64,000 nt of DNA from Panulirus ornatus (GCF_036320965.1 NC_092261.1:18348646-18412645); one strand, 5' to 3'; shown: positions 39,520-53,511, numbered from the stretch's first letter. Notes: generated by a model not told the origin, from the sequence alone. Numbers and translations: made by a program.

Positions 39520-39717
39520 CTATTTTCTTGTCAAAGCACCATGTATGAAAACTATCACTCCAGTAACACAACTATAAACATTTACTTCCCCTTTAAAAAA
39601 GTTCTGGGGAAGTCTGTCTCGATACACTGCGGGACACTCTACCACCTGGCGAAGTTTGTGTTGCAATGGTTCTTGATTCACAAACATAGTAGCATCACTG
39701 GCCGCCACTCTTGCCTC
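39520..39717 (-). other. Short open frame with C-terminal hydrophobic stretch, carried in RTE 5' part
   Basis: The minus strand reads from MVEARVAASDATMFV to a stop after LTRK, about 66 residues, with a hydrophobic VYSCVTGVIVFIHGAL near the end that could be a membrane helix. The second half is recognisable at 12890-13010 but with a one-base shift there. The downstream repeat carries an AATAAA. It might be the tail of a captured host transcript. No family recognised. Confidence 0.35.
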
Positions 39718-42700
39718 TACCATACTGTCGTCCTTTCTAAAATGGGAAACAGAAGAAGGAGTCACGCGGGGAGTGCATCATCCTCCTCGAAGGCTCAGAG
39801 TGGGGTGCCTAAATGTGTGTGGATGTAACCAAGATGTGAAAAAAGGAGAGATAGGTAGTATGTTTGAGGAAAGGAACCTGGATGTTTTGGCTCTGAGTGA
39901 AACGAAGCTCAAGGGTAAAGGGGAAGAGTGGTTTGGAAATGTCTTGGGAGTAAAGTCAGGGGTTAGTGAGAAGACAAGAGCAAGGGAAGGAGTAGCAATA
40001 CTCCTGAAACAGGAGTTGTGGGAGTATGTGATAGAATGTAAGAAAGTAAATTCTCGATTGATATGGGTAAAACTGAAAGTTGATGGAGAGAGATGGGTGA
40101 TTATTGGTGCATATGCACCTAGGCATGAGAAGAAAGATCATGAGAGGCAAGTCTTTTGGGAGCAGCTGAATGAGTGTGTTAGTGGTTTTGATGCACGAGA
40201 CCGGGTTATAGAGATGGGTGATTTGAATGCAAAGGTGAGTAATGTGGCAGTTGAGGGAATAATTGGTATACATGGGGTGTTCAGTGTTGTAAATGGAAAT
40301 GGTGAAGAGCTTGTAGATTTATGTGCTGAAAAAGAACTGATGATTGGGAATACCTGGTTTAAAAAGCAAGATATACATAAGTATACTTATGTAAGTAGGA
40401 GAGATGGCCAGAGAGCGTTATTGGATTACGTGTTAATTGACAGGCGCGCGAAAGAGAGACTTTTGGATGTTAATGTGCTGAGAGGTGCAACTGGAGTGAT
40501 GTCTGATCATTATCTTGTGGAGGCTAAGGTGAAGATTTGTATGGGTTTTCAGAAAAGAAGAGTGAATGTTGGGGTGAAGAGGGTGGTGAGAGTAAGTGAG
40601 CTTGGGAAGGAGACTTGTGTGAGGAAGTACCAGGAGAGACTGAGTACAGAATGGAAAAAGGTGAGAACAATGAAAGTAAGGGGAGTGGGGGAGGAATGGG
40701 ATGTATTTAGGGAATCAGTGATGGATTGCGCAAAAGATGCTCGTGGCATGAGAAGAGTGGGAGGTGGGTTGATTAGAAAGGGTAGTGAGTGGTGGGATGA
40801 AGAAGTAAGAGTATTAGTGAAAGAGAAGAGAGAGGCATTTGGACGATTTTTGCAGGGAAAAAATGAAATTGAGTGGGAGATGTATAAAAGAAAGAGACAG
40901 GAGGTCAAGAGAAAGGTGCAAGAGGTGAAAAAAAAGGGCAAATGAGAGTTGGGGTGAGAGAGTATCATTAAATTTTAGGAAGAATAAAAAGATGTTGTGG
41001 AAGGAGGTAAATAAAGTGCGTAAGACAAGGGAGCAAATGGGAACTTCAGTGAAGGGCGCAAATGGGGAGGTGATAACAAGTAGTGGTGATGTGAGAAGGA
41101 GATGGAGTGAGTATTTTGAAGGTTTTTTGAATGTGTTTGATGATAGAGTGGCAGATATAGGGTGTTTTGGTCGAGGTGGTGTGCAAAGTGAGAGGGTTAG
41201 GGAAAATGATTTGGTAAACAGAGAAGAGGTAGTAAAAGCTTTGCGGAAGATGAAAGCCGGCAAGGCAGCAGGTTTGGATGGTATTGCAGTAGAATTTATT
41301 AAAAAAGGGGGTGACTGTATTGTTGACTGGTTGGTAAGGTTATTTAATGTATGTATGACTCATGGTGAGGTGCCTGAGGATTGGCGGAATGCGTGCATAG
41401 TGCCATTGTTCAAAGGCAAAGGGGATAAGAGTGAGTGCTCAAATTACAGAGGTATAAGTTTGTTGAGTATTCCTGGTAAATTATATGGGAGGATATTGAT
41501 TGAGAGGGTGAAGGCATGTACAGAGCATCAGATTGGGGAAGAGCAGTGTGGTTTCAGAAGTGGTAGAGGATGTGTGGATCAGGTGTTTGCTTTGAAGAAT
41601 GTATGTGAGAAATACTTAGAAAAGCAAATGGATTTGTATGTAGCATTTATGGATCTGGAGAAGGCATATGATAGAGTTGATAGAGATGCTCTGAGGTATT
41701 AAGAATATATGGGTGGGAGGCAAGTTGTTAGAAGCAGTGAAAAGTTTTTATCGAGGATGTAAGGCATGTGTACGTGTAGGAAGAGAGGAAAGTGATTGGT
41801 TCTCAGTGAATGTAGGTTTGCGGCAGGGGTGTGTGATGTCTCCATGGTTGTTTAATTTGTTTATGGATGGGGTTGTTAGGGAGGTGAATGCAAGAGTTTT
41901 GGAAAGAGGGGCAAGGATGAAGTCTGTTGGGGATGAGAGAGCTTGGGAAGTGAGTCAGTTGTTGTTCGCTGATGATACAGCGCTGGTGGCTGATTCATGT
42001 GAGAAACTGCAGAAGCTGGTGACTGAGTTTGGTAAAGTGTGTGGAAGAAGAAAGTTAAGAGTAAATGTGAATAAGAGCAAGGTTATTAGGTACAGTAGGG
42101 TTGAGGGTCAAGTCAATTGGGAGGTGAGTTTGAATGGAGAAAAACTGGAGGAAGTGAAGTGTTTCAGATATCTGGGAGTGGATCTGGCAGCGGATGGAAC
42201 CATGGAAACGGAAGTGGATCATAGGGTGGGGGAGGGGGCGAAAATTCTGGGAGCCTTGAAGAATGTGTGGAAGTCGAGAACATTATCTCGGAAAGCAAAA
42301 ATGGGTATGTTTGAAGGAATAGTGGTTCCAACAATGTTGTATGGTTGCGAGGCGTGGGCTATGGATAGAGTTGTGCGCAGGAGGATGGATGTGCTGGAAA
42401 TGAGATGTTTGAGGACAATGTGTGGTGTGAGGTGGTTTGATCGAGTAAGTAACGTAAGGGTAAGAGAGATGTGTGGAAATAAAAAGAGCGTGGTTGAGAG
42501 AGCAGAAGAGGGTGTTTTGAAATGGTTCAGGGCACATGGAGAGAATGAGTGAGGAAAGATTGACCAAGAGAATATATGTGTCGGAGGTGGAGGGAACGAG
42601 GAGAAGAGGGAGACCAAATTGGAGGTGGAAAGATGGAGTGAAAAAGATTTTGTGTGATCGGGGCCTGAACATGCAGGAGGGTGAAAGGAGGGCAAGGAAT

Positions 42701-44755
42701 AGAGTGAATTGGAGCGATGTGGTATACCGGGGTTGACGTGCTGTCAGTGGATTGAATCAAGGCATGTGAAGCGTCTGGGGTAAACCATGGAAAGTTGTGT
42801 AGGTATGTATATTTGCGTGTGTGGACGTATGTATATACATGTGTATGGGGGTGGGTTGGGCCATTTCTTTCGTCTGTTTCCTTGCGCTACCTCGCAAACG
42901 CTGGAGACAGCGACAAAGCAAAAAAAAAAAAAAAAAAATGATTCATGGTGAGGTGCCTGAGGATTGGCGGAATGCTTGCATAGTGCCATTGTACAATGGC
43001 AAAGGGGATAAGAGTGAGTGCTCAAATTACAGAGGTATACGTTTGTTGATTATTCCTGGTAAATTATATGGGAGGGTATTGATTGAGAGGGTGAAGGCAT
43101 GTACAGAGCATCAGATTGGGGAAGAGCAGTGTGGTTTCAGAAGTGGTAGAGGATGTGTGGATCAGGTGTTTGCTTTGAAGAATGTATGCGAGAAATACTT
43201 AGAAAAACAAATGGATTTGTATGTAGCATTTATGGATCTGGAGAAGGCATATGATAGAGTTGATAGAGATGCTCTGTGGAAGTTATTAAGAATATATGGT
43301 GTGGGAGGCAAGTTGTTAGAAGCAGTGAAAAGTTTTTATCGAGGATGTAAGGCATGTGTACGTGTAGGAAGAGAGGAAAGTGATTGGTTCTCAGTGAATG
43401 TAGGTTTGCGGCAGGGGTGTGTGATGTCTCCATGGTTGTTTAATTTGTTTATGGATGGGGTTGTTAGGGAGATGAATGCAAGAGTTTTGGAAAGAGGGGC
43501 AAGTATGAAGTCTGTTGTGGATGAGAGAGCTTGGGAAGTGAGTCAGTTGTTGTTCGCTGATGATACAGCGCTGGTGGCTGATTCATGTAAGAAACTGCAG
43601 AAGCTGGTGACTGAGTTTGGTAAAGTGTGTGAAAGAAGAAAGTTAAGAGTAAATGTGAATAAGAGCAAGGTTATTAGGTACAGTAGGGTTGAGGGTCAAG
43701 TCAATTGGGAGGTGAGTTTGAATGGAGAAAAGCTGGAGGAAGTGAAGTGTTTTAGATATCTGGGAGTGGATCTGGCAGCGGATGGAACCATGGAAGCGTA
43801 AGTGATTCATAGGGTGGGGGAGGGGGCGAAAATTCTGGAAGCCTTGAAGAATGTTTGGAACTCGAGAACATTATCTCGGAAAGCAAAAATGGGCATGTTT
43901 GAAGGAATAGTGGTTCCAACAATGTTGTATGGTTGCGAGGCGTGGGCTATGGATAGAGTTGTGCGCAGGAGGGTGGATGTGCTGGGAATGAGATGTTTGA
44001 GGACAATATGTGGTGTGAGGTGGTTTGATCGAGTAAGTAATGTAAGGGTGAGAGAGATGTGTGGAAATGAAAAGAGTGTGGTTGAGAGAGCAGAAGAGGG
44101 TGTTTTGAAATGGTTTGGTCACATGGAGAGAATGAGTGGGGAAAGATTGACCAAGAGGATATATGTGTCAGAGGTGGAGGGAACGAGGAGGAGTGGGAGA
44201 CCCAATTGGAGGTGGAAAGATGGAGTGAAAAAGATTTTGAGTGATCGGGGCCTGAACATGCAGGAGGGTGAAAGGCGTGAAAGGAATAGAGTGAATTGGA
44301 ACGATGTGGTATACCGGGGTCGACGTGCTGTCAATGGATTGAACCAGGGCATGTGAAGCGTCTGGGGTAAATCATGCAAAGTGTGTGGGGCCTGGATGTG
44401 GAAAGGTAGCTGTGGTTTCGGTGCATTATTACATGACAGCTAGAGACTGAGTGTGAACGAATGGGGCCTTTGGTGTTTTTCCTAGCGCTACCTCGCGCAC
44501 ATGATGGGGGAGGGGGTTGTTATTCCATGTGTGGCGAGGTGGCGATGGGAATGAATAAAGGCAGACAGTATATATGCATGTGTCTGTTTGTGTATATATA
44601 TGTGTACATTGAGATGTATAGGTATGTATATTTGCGTATGTTGACGCGTATTTTTATACATTGTGTATGGGGGTGGGTTGGGCCATTTCTTTCGTCTGTT
44701 TCCTTGCGCTACCTCGCAAACTCGGGAGACAGCGACAAAGCAAAATAAATAAAAT

Positions 44756-46580
<1,825 letters not shown>

Positions 46581-46655
<75 letters not shown>
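46581..46655. repeat. (GA)n microsatellite
   Basis: About 37 GA units. Confidence 0.98.
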
Positions 46656-46658
<3 letters not shown>

Positions 46659-46689
46659 TTATTGGCAATGTGTCCAATAAAAGCAGCGA

Positions 46690-47290
46690 AGTAGTTGCTA
46701 TGGTGCCGCCAGCTTGAGAGTCAGGTAGTACTTGCATTCTTGTACCGCCAGCTTGAGTATCAGGTAATATCTTTATGCCACCAGTCTGAATGTCAGGTAG
46801 TAGCCTTGTTCCACAAAGCTTGAGAGTCAGGTAGTGTCCTTGTGCTTACCAGACTAAGAGTCAAGTAGTATCCTTGTGCCTCCACCTTGAGAGTCAGGTA
46901 GTATCGTTACGCCATCAGCTTGAGAATCAGGTAGTACCCTTATACTCTTATACCACCAGCTCGATTCTCGAGCAGTATCCTTGTGCCACCAGCTTGAGTC
47001 AGATAGAAGCTCCTTGAGTTGCCAACGGCCACACGATAATGACGTAACGCAGCAGCTTGCCGAGTATTGTGGTGGGGGCACACAAGCAGCCAGCTCTCGG
47101 GAGCAAAAACCACATTAGTACCTATAGAGGAGGTATAGTGAACCACTGCTGAGTCAGGTAGTGGCTACCTGTGCCACTAGCCTAAGAGTGAAGTACCTGG
47201 TCATTTACCATTAACCTGAGGGCCTGGTAGGAGCTCCGTGTGCCTGTTGCCTGAATTAAAGAGGTACGATACCCGCGCCACTACCCCTGA
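46690..47290 (+). repeat. Degenerate minisatellite, unit about 33-40 bp
   Basis: Recurring words CCAGCTTGAGAGTCAGGTAG and TATCCTTGTGCCA at irregular spacing. Clear units lie at 46707-46990; weaker ones near 47145-47280. The block at 47000-47140 interrupts the pattern. Confidence 0.7.
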
Positions 47291-47690
47291 TAATAAGCCT
47301 CCTGCCTCATTAAATTTTTTCGCTCCTCATTCGTAAAAACTTAATGCGGTGGAAAATTCAACTGCTTTTAAGTACAGGTTTGATCCGAAAAACTCTACTA
47401 ATTGTCCAAACACTTTATCGTTTCCGACAGAATTCTTTTTTTTTTTTTTGAACATTTCCAATACTCCTATTGACTTTTATCTACCATCAGCACCAGACGC
47501 ATAGTATTCGTGCTGTTCAACAGTTATGAATGATATTCTTGATATTCATGTTCGTATGCATGAATATGACTGATGTTGTATTAGTCCTGCTTATCCTAGT
47601 GTCTCAAGTGACATGGTGGTATGAGAACTTTTCCTGTGCACAGTCTTAATATTTGTGGCTCCTTGATTCCCTGTCACCATGAGATATGAA
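47291..47690. other. No gene recognised
   Basis: Low-copy DNA between two minisatellites; includes a T12 run near 47440. Confidence 0.5.
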
Positions 47691-47691
47691 C

Positions 47692-48121
47692 CCAGCAGAC
47701 TACAGCGACCGTTGAAGTTGTGACCCAGCAGACTACAGCGACCGTTGAAGTTGTGACCCAGCTGACTACAGCGACCAGTGAAGTTGTGACCCACTTCACC
47801 ACAGCATCTGTGGAAGTTGTGACCCACCTGACTACAGCGATCGTTGAAGTTGTGACCCAGCTGACTACAGCGATCGTTGAAGTTGTGACCCAGCTGACTA
47901 CAGCGACCGTTAAAGTTGTAACCCAGCTGACTATAGCGACCGCTAAAGTTGTGACCCACTTCACCATGGCATCTGTGGAAGCTGTGACCCAGCTGGCCAC
48001 AGCGACCGTTGAAGTTGTGACCCACTACACTACAGCATCTGTGGAAGTTGTGACCCAGCTGGCCACAGCGATCGTTGAAGTTGTGACCAACTTCACCACA
48101 GCATCTGTGGAAGTTGTGACC
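47692..48121 (+). repeat. 33-bp minisatellite with two alternating unit types
   Basis: 13 units of exactly 33 nt. Type A contains CTGACTACAGCGACCGTTGA; type B contains TTCACCACAGCATCTGTGGA. All units share GAAGTTGTGACCCA. The order is A A A B A A A A B A B A B. Since 33 is a multiple of three, three different open frames run across it (for example GHNFNGRCSQL repeats on the minus strand). None is a credible gene. Confidence 0.92.
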
Positions 48122-48224
48122 CATCACCAACACCACACCACCAAGACTAACCTCCGCTGACCGGCGTCCGTCACCACAACCACCTTGTATCCACCACTGC
48201 TGTACAGATACAAGTATTGTCCTG

Positions 48225-48692
48225 TACCTAATACTGTGAATGTCATAAACAACCCATGAACAAGGCACGTCTAAACGAGCAAATAACTCAGTAATCTCAA
48301 ATTTATGTGTACGTTAACTACTATCTTGAAAATATTCATCACTTAATGTTCACCATTAAACACAAAATGTGTATGTCAACACAATATTACCGCAGTTCGG
48401 CTAGTATGTAACTTTACATCGCTTAATGTTCACCGTTGAAATACGTAATGTATGTCGTCACAGCTGAAAATCACCCAAAATGTAACTTTACGTCACTTAA
48501 TGTTCAATTGATCACCACTTAGTGTATAATGTATGATTGATAAGATTTGCTCTGTAAAACTTCCTGTAATGTGTCGGCAGACTTGACGCATGTGCTTCTC
48601 CACCTTCATCTTAAGCTGTTTTGAGATCAATTAGCTGGTTACGACTATGAAACCTGATTTCAATAAACAGTTCTTTATTAATTCATTTATCT

Positions 48693-48728
<36 letters not shown>
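48225..48728 (+). repeat. Dispersed repeat R2, copy 2, ending in (CA)n
   Basis: Matches 24007-24385 in order: GTGAATGTCATAAACAA, ATTCATCACTTAATG, TTAATTCATTTATCTAT, then CA units at 48695-48728. Inside it, the words ATCACTTAATGTTCACC and TAATGTATG recur three times. Confidence 0.6.
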
Positions 48729-48731
<3 letters not shown>

Positions 48732-48734
48732 ACC

Positions 48735-48823
48735 CACGAGTATAAGCATGGTACATATGAAAAAGGTTTAGAGAAGGGGCAACACAGGCGAGAAACTCTC
48801 TTCCCTTAACGCAAAATTAGCAG

Positions 48824-48824
<1 letters not shown>
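48735..48824 (-). repeat. GT-flanked dispersed repeat (R3) copy
   Basis: The minus strand contains GGGAAGAGAGTTTCTCGCC, GTGTTGCCCC and ATGTACCATG, the words that define this family at 55970, 58530 and 61632. CA arrays lie on both sides. Confidence 0.65.

Positions 48825-48871
<47 letters not shown>
48825..48871. repeat. (CA)n microsatellite
   Basis: About 23 CA units, followed by CGCGCGAGCGCGCGCACA. Confidence 0.97.
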
Positions 48872-48878
<7 letters not shown>

Positions 48879-49029
48879 CGCGAGCGCGCGCACATGGGTC
48901 GCCAGAGTTCACATTATTAGAAATGTAAAGGGGACAAACTGTCTGTTGACAATTATTACATTTGCGATCAAGTATTTGGCCAGCGAGCTCATCCCGTCCA
49001 ACAGTGGACAGAGGCGTGAATATGCTTCT

Positions 49030-49265
49030 CAGGTTTAGTCACAGCATTTCTATGAGCACAAAGAACTAATAGAGAAGGTACAGAGCAGGGGTACAAAGAT
49101 GTTGCCTGGAAAGGCTAGAGACCTTAAATCTGCCACCCAAGGAAGAAAGAAGAGTGAGAAGTGATCTATTTAAACCAGCTTGATGACGTAGACAGAGAAC
49201 AGCACTTTGAAATATGTAGGGAGAGAACAACCAGAGGACATAACATGAAGCAAATAACATGCTCA
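49030..49265 (+). pseudogene. CR1/L2-like LINE C-terminal remnant
   Basis: The plus strand gives, with frameshifts, KELIEKVQSRGTKMLPG, then DDVDREQHFEICRERTTRGH. This is the arrangement at the RT C-terminus of CR1-clade elements (LEKVQRRATKMIPGL, then DVDxxxFFE, then RTRGH). Only this end is visible and it has stops. In an intact element it would follow the RT domain. Confidence 0.6.
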
Positions 49266-49459
49266 GGAGGATGAAAAAGTATACTTTTATAGCACAAGCG
49301 CAGCGAATCAATAGCGTAATCTGAGTGAGGACAAACTCCATATAGACAACACAGACGAGTTTTAGAAATCGTTTAATAAAAGAAAAAAAATCGAGGGATG
49401 AGGCTCACTAGACTCCCTCCCAGTACTGTGCTACAATTCGGTAATTACGTACATACGGT

Positions 49460-49460
<1 letters not shown>

Positions 49461-49510
<50 letters not shown>
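49461..49510. repeat. (GT)n microsatellite
   Basis: About 24 GT units followed by a G-rich stretch. Confidence 0.97.
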
Positions 49511-49515
<5 letters not shown>

Positions 49516-49784
49516 GGGGGGGCGTGGGTGGGGGGTGGGGGAGTGAAAGAGTAAAAAAAGATGTATTAATAAATGCTAAGAGACTATTTCGATCTACTTA
49601 TCTTTCTTTCTATATAGCAATCACTACTTCAGGTATGCAGGATGAAATGTAATTGAGACCTTTCCTCTTTTACTTGATACGCGAGGAAGCATGAGGTGAA
49701 TCCACAGACACAACAACTTTTACACATGATGAACCGAAAGATGCGAGGTGACGTAACAGTCAGGCAGAGCCTTTGTACGTGGAT

Positions 49785-50232
49785 GCCTACTTCATGCCTG
49801 TGTGCTTCACGACTGTATGCGTGGGCATATGCTTGCTTGCCTCACCCATGTGTAGTTAGATACGTGCCTGCATGCTCACGCATATGTACGTAGGTACATG
49901 CTAGCATGCCTTACACTTGTGTATTTACAATAGTGCTTGCATGCCGCACCCATTCTTGGGTACGTTCCTGGGTGTGCCATCCCCGTGTGCTTGCCTCACC
50001 CACGTGTTCTTGGGTGAGTTCTGGTATGCCTCACTCACTCAAGGTGTTTTCCAGTTCGGTGCTTGCATGCGTTACCCATGCGTTCTTTGGTACGCGCCTG
50101 CGTATCTCACGTGCATGTTCTTAGGTACGTGCCTAAGTGTTCCATCCATGTGTACGTTAGTACGCGACTGGATATTTCAATCATATGTACATAGGATCTT
50201 CACTGCGTGCCTCACACACATATAAGTCCGCA
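49785..50232 (+). repeat. Degenerate minisatellite, unit about 35-36 bp
   Basis: About 12 units with the pattern CCTCACCCATGTGT(A/T)(C/G)TTAGGTACGTGCCTGCATG. The best units lie at 49841-49950 and 50065-50140. Units differ by point changes and small indels. Confidence 0.75.
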
Positions 50233-50511
50233 CGTGCGTGCATGTTTCAAGAAGGCTTTTCAGGTGCATTTCCTCTTCACTGACACAAATGAACAGACTT
50301 GGAATACAAATCATCGTCTCTGCTGAACTTGTGTTCATGAAGAACGGTGGAGATGAACGCGACAGTTCGTCACCAGAAAGCCTCGCTTACGACCATATAG
50401 AATCAGTCAGGTCCACCAGCCCTCCTCCTGCACACATCATCCACTTTACCATAACTTTCTTTTATCTAAAGTTTCAGCCTTTGTCTGCAGGCAACTACAT
50501 CAACAGGTTTG

Positions 50512-50744
50512 AATAATAATAATGAGAATAATGACCATAATGATAATTTTGATAATAATAATGATAACAATAACGATAACAATAATGACGATAATGATAA
50601 TGATAATAATAATGATAATAATAACGATAACAATAATGACGATAATGATAATGATAATAATAATGATAATAATAACGATAACAATAATGATGATAATGAT
50701 AATAATAATAATAATGATAATAATAACAGAATAATAATAATAAT

Positions 50745-50815
<71 letters not shown>

Positions 50816-50883
50816 TAATAATGATAATAATAATGATACTAATGATAATCATGATAATGATAATAGTAATAATAATAACAGTA

Positions 50884-50953
<70 letters not shown>

Positions 50954-51285
50954 TAATAATAATAATGATAATAATAATAATAATTATCATTATCATTTAA
51001 ATCATTATTCTTATCATCATTATTATCATCATCATTACTACTTTTGATATTACTATCATTATTATTACTATTATCATTATCAATATTATGATTATTATCA
51101 TCACTTTATAATCATTACTAAATTTATCATTATTATTACTATCATCAGTATTATCATTATTATTATTACTATTATCATAATTATTATCATTATCATTATT
51201 ATCATTATCTTTATCATTATTATTATTATCATTATTATTATTACTATTATTATCATTATTATTATCATTATCATTATTGTCTAAG
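50512..51285. repeat. Trinucleotide-rich block with strand switch
   Basis: 50512-50990 consists of AAT, GAT and AAC triplets on the plus strand (pure AAC at 50744-50775, long pure AAT runs after). From about 50990 onward the same triplets appear on the other strand (ATT, ATC) to 51285. The turning point is near TAATTATCATTATCATTTAAATC. Confidence 0.95.
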
Positions 51286-51290
51286 ACGAT

Positions 51291-51300
51291 GTGTGTGTGT

Positions 51301-51332
<32 letters not shown>
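51291..51332. repeat. (GT)n microsatellite
   Basis: GT array with one GG interruption. Confidence 0.96.
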
Positions 51333-51334
<2 letters not shown>

Positions 51335-52489
51335 TGAGTTGCCTCGCTGAATCCGTAGAGATTCGATGAATCTGATTTCTTATATAATCATTATACAACA
51401 GAGGTTCCAAGTCCGACATTTCCTGAGGGTCTGAATAATTAATGAGCTCGTTTGGGTCTACATCATCTTACTTATTCATTCATTGGTCATTACTGACTCC
51501 CATTTTCTTCTAATGAAGGGCACCTTCTGTAGCGTGAATAATGACACACCCACACTGATTATATAACGAATAATTCATTTTGGGAGTTAAATATCCCACA
51601 GGGACGTTCACAGTTTGAAGATAAACGTGGGTAAGTTACGTGGCAGACAGCAGGGGACCTCCTGAACATTAGAGATGTCTCGTTATTCCCTCCTTAAGGT
51701 TCGGTATGGCCCAACACTCACATGATATCACTCATTACTCGACCGTCTGTTCTGCATCCCGGCGACGACCTCTTGTCTGAAACGTATTATGTGTGACAAT
51801 CGAATGTGTCAGGCCTAATGACCTTCCTCATAGGTCGATGGCCGTAAAGCCCAACAAGCAAACAAACAAACATCGAATGTGTCCTGTATGAAGTTGAACG
51901 TCTTTGTCCGGAGGGAGAGATGCCATGCTGTTTCAACTAATATTAATATACAAGTATGACGCACAATGTTTTTTTTTTTTTTTGCTATACACAATACCAC
52001 TAATCAAAGTCCCATTATCTTATAGATTCTCCGACCAAGTGAGTGTGCAAGTGGCATTAACGTTTTCATCATTCTTAAGCAAATTATATTAAAACAAGTT
52101 AATCCATAAGTACATTTAAACATCAATGTACCAGGCACTCATTAAGACCCTTGAATCAGATACGTATTTATAATAATAGTGTTGAGGCAAAAGTTAGGTG
52201 ACGATCCGTCAAAAGAAAGTGGAAACGAACTAAAGTCAAGCCTGGCACACGTCTTTGAGAAGAGTTTGAAAGGGCCCAGTTGGGTGGAGTGGAGAGGGAT
52301 TAGAAAGCAACTAGTTAGGCCTCGCGGGGATGGATTAGAAAAGGGTGTATTTTAGGCCAAGTGGGAAGGGGGGTCAGAAAGGGTCTTCTCAGGCTTCGTA
52401 TGGAAGGGGTACAAAGGTTCCTGATGAAATATGTAAAATAGTTTAGAAATGGGGAAAGATGAGCTAGATTGAGTAAGTTTACGACGAGG
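51333..52489. other. No gene recognised
   Basis: Low-copy DNA; small open frames without known domains. Confidence 0.5.
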
Positions 52490-52665
52490 CCGACGGGCTT
52501 CCCTCATAATTTTTCTTTTTATAGTACTCAGGAAACCATTTATCGACCAGCCCTAGGGGGAAAGATAAACAGCTACATTGGTTGCGGGCCGAATGCTCTA
52601 CCCCGGATTCGAACTCGGGAGGCCCCCGTACGTGACTCAGTATCAACAATTCTAACTACTTCACT
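52490..52665 (-). mobile_element. tRNA-derived SINE copy
   Basis: The minus strand reads GTTAGAATTGTTGATACTGA, a B box (GAGTTCGAATCC at 52605-52616), GGGCTGGTCGATAAATGG and a short end. The tRNA-like head plus the GGCTGGTCGATAAATGG body recurs at 55470, 57590 and 58680. Sequence-only call. Confidence 0.65.
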
Positions 52666-52735
52666 TCTCTGGGCAAGGATGGGAAAGGTACACATTGATG
52701 ATACAGAGATGGGTCACAAAGGACCAGTTAAACGC

Positions 52736-52737
<2 letters not shown>

Positions 52738-52816
<79 letters not shown>
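52738..52816. repeat. (GA)n microsatellite
   Basis: About 39 GA units. Confidence 0.98.
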
Positions 52817-52818
<2 letters not shown>

Positions 52819-53440
52819 CATAAAAGGAGAAAGGTGAGCGTAATTGGGAAGGATCAGCAAAGTGTTAGAGGCCATCTTACTGGCCTAAGGAAGTAAGTTG
52901 CTGAAGAATTAAGAAAGATGCATTTAAGGGAGGTGAAGTAGAGTTAGAAAACGGCAGGTTGGTGAGGTGAAGAGGAGATACAGAGAGACTGGATGAGTGA
53001 GATATAGAATGATCATGAAATAGCCCAATGGGCTTATGATAGAAGGGCTACGAAGCGTGCTACACAACTAGACAGACATGAAATAAAAAGATTAGTCAGG
53101 GAACGGATGAGATACGTTAAGGAAATGTGGAGAGGTGCGATGTTAGGACGCGGTGTGACCCTTAACTGTCGATGAGGACGGAGGTAGGTGCAGTGAGGTC
53201 AAGAGGATTAAAGGCACCATATGTGGGGCTAGCGTAACGCTGATGGAAGTGTACCGTTGTACCTTCATTCATGGCAGCAGCTTGCTCAAGTGTATACAGG
53301 GATTTACACAATCCCAACGCCTAGCTAGTGTGGTAAACAACACATCGCCTGCTCTATATGATGTAGACTCGATTACGTCCATCTTTCTCTCTCATTGTCT
53401 GGATAACTAGTTTTATGTATATGACTTTCTGATGAAGTTC
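52817..53440. other. No gene recognised
   Basis: Purine-rich low-copy DNA without supported features. Confidence 0.5.
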
Positions 53441-53441
53441 A

Positions 53442-53443
<2 letters not shown>

Positions 53444-53508
<65 letters not shown>
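53444..53508. repeat. (CT)n microsatellite
   Basis: About 32 CT units. Confidence 0.98.

Positions 53509-53511
<3 letters not shown>

Larger units (their letters stand above)
39065..42938 (+). mobile_element. Nested RTE-like insertion with target duplication and A19 tail
   Basis: Interrupts the preceding element. A 12-nt direct repeat (ATGATTCATGGT) lies at 39053-39064 and 42938-42949, and joining the flanks restores the host element's frame. 39065-39732 is inverted: start of the ORF, leader (to about 39205), TA/GT microsatellite (39202-39298), then the transcript-3'-end-like repeat. 39733-42938 is plus strand: the start region, endonuclease (39773-40945 open; GDLNAKV and SDHYLVEAKV present), linker, RT and the short-type 3'UTR ending in A19. 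Indels break the frame near 39770, 40930 (A run), 41694 (4 nt), 41710 and 42527. The fresh duplication suggests a recent insertion; some indels could be assembly errors. Confidence 0.88.

Noticed and set aside
47591..48268. 225-residue frame with GHNFNGRCSQL repeats
   Set aside because: Product of the 33-bp minisatellite; two other frames are equally open.
50466..51000. Long Ile/Met/Asn-repeat open frames in the trinucleotide block
   Set aside because: They exist only because AAT/GAT arrays lack stops; no conserved protein pattern.
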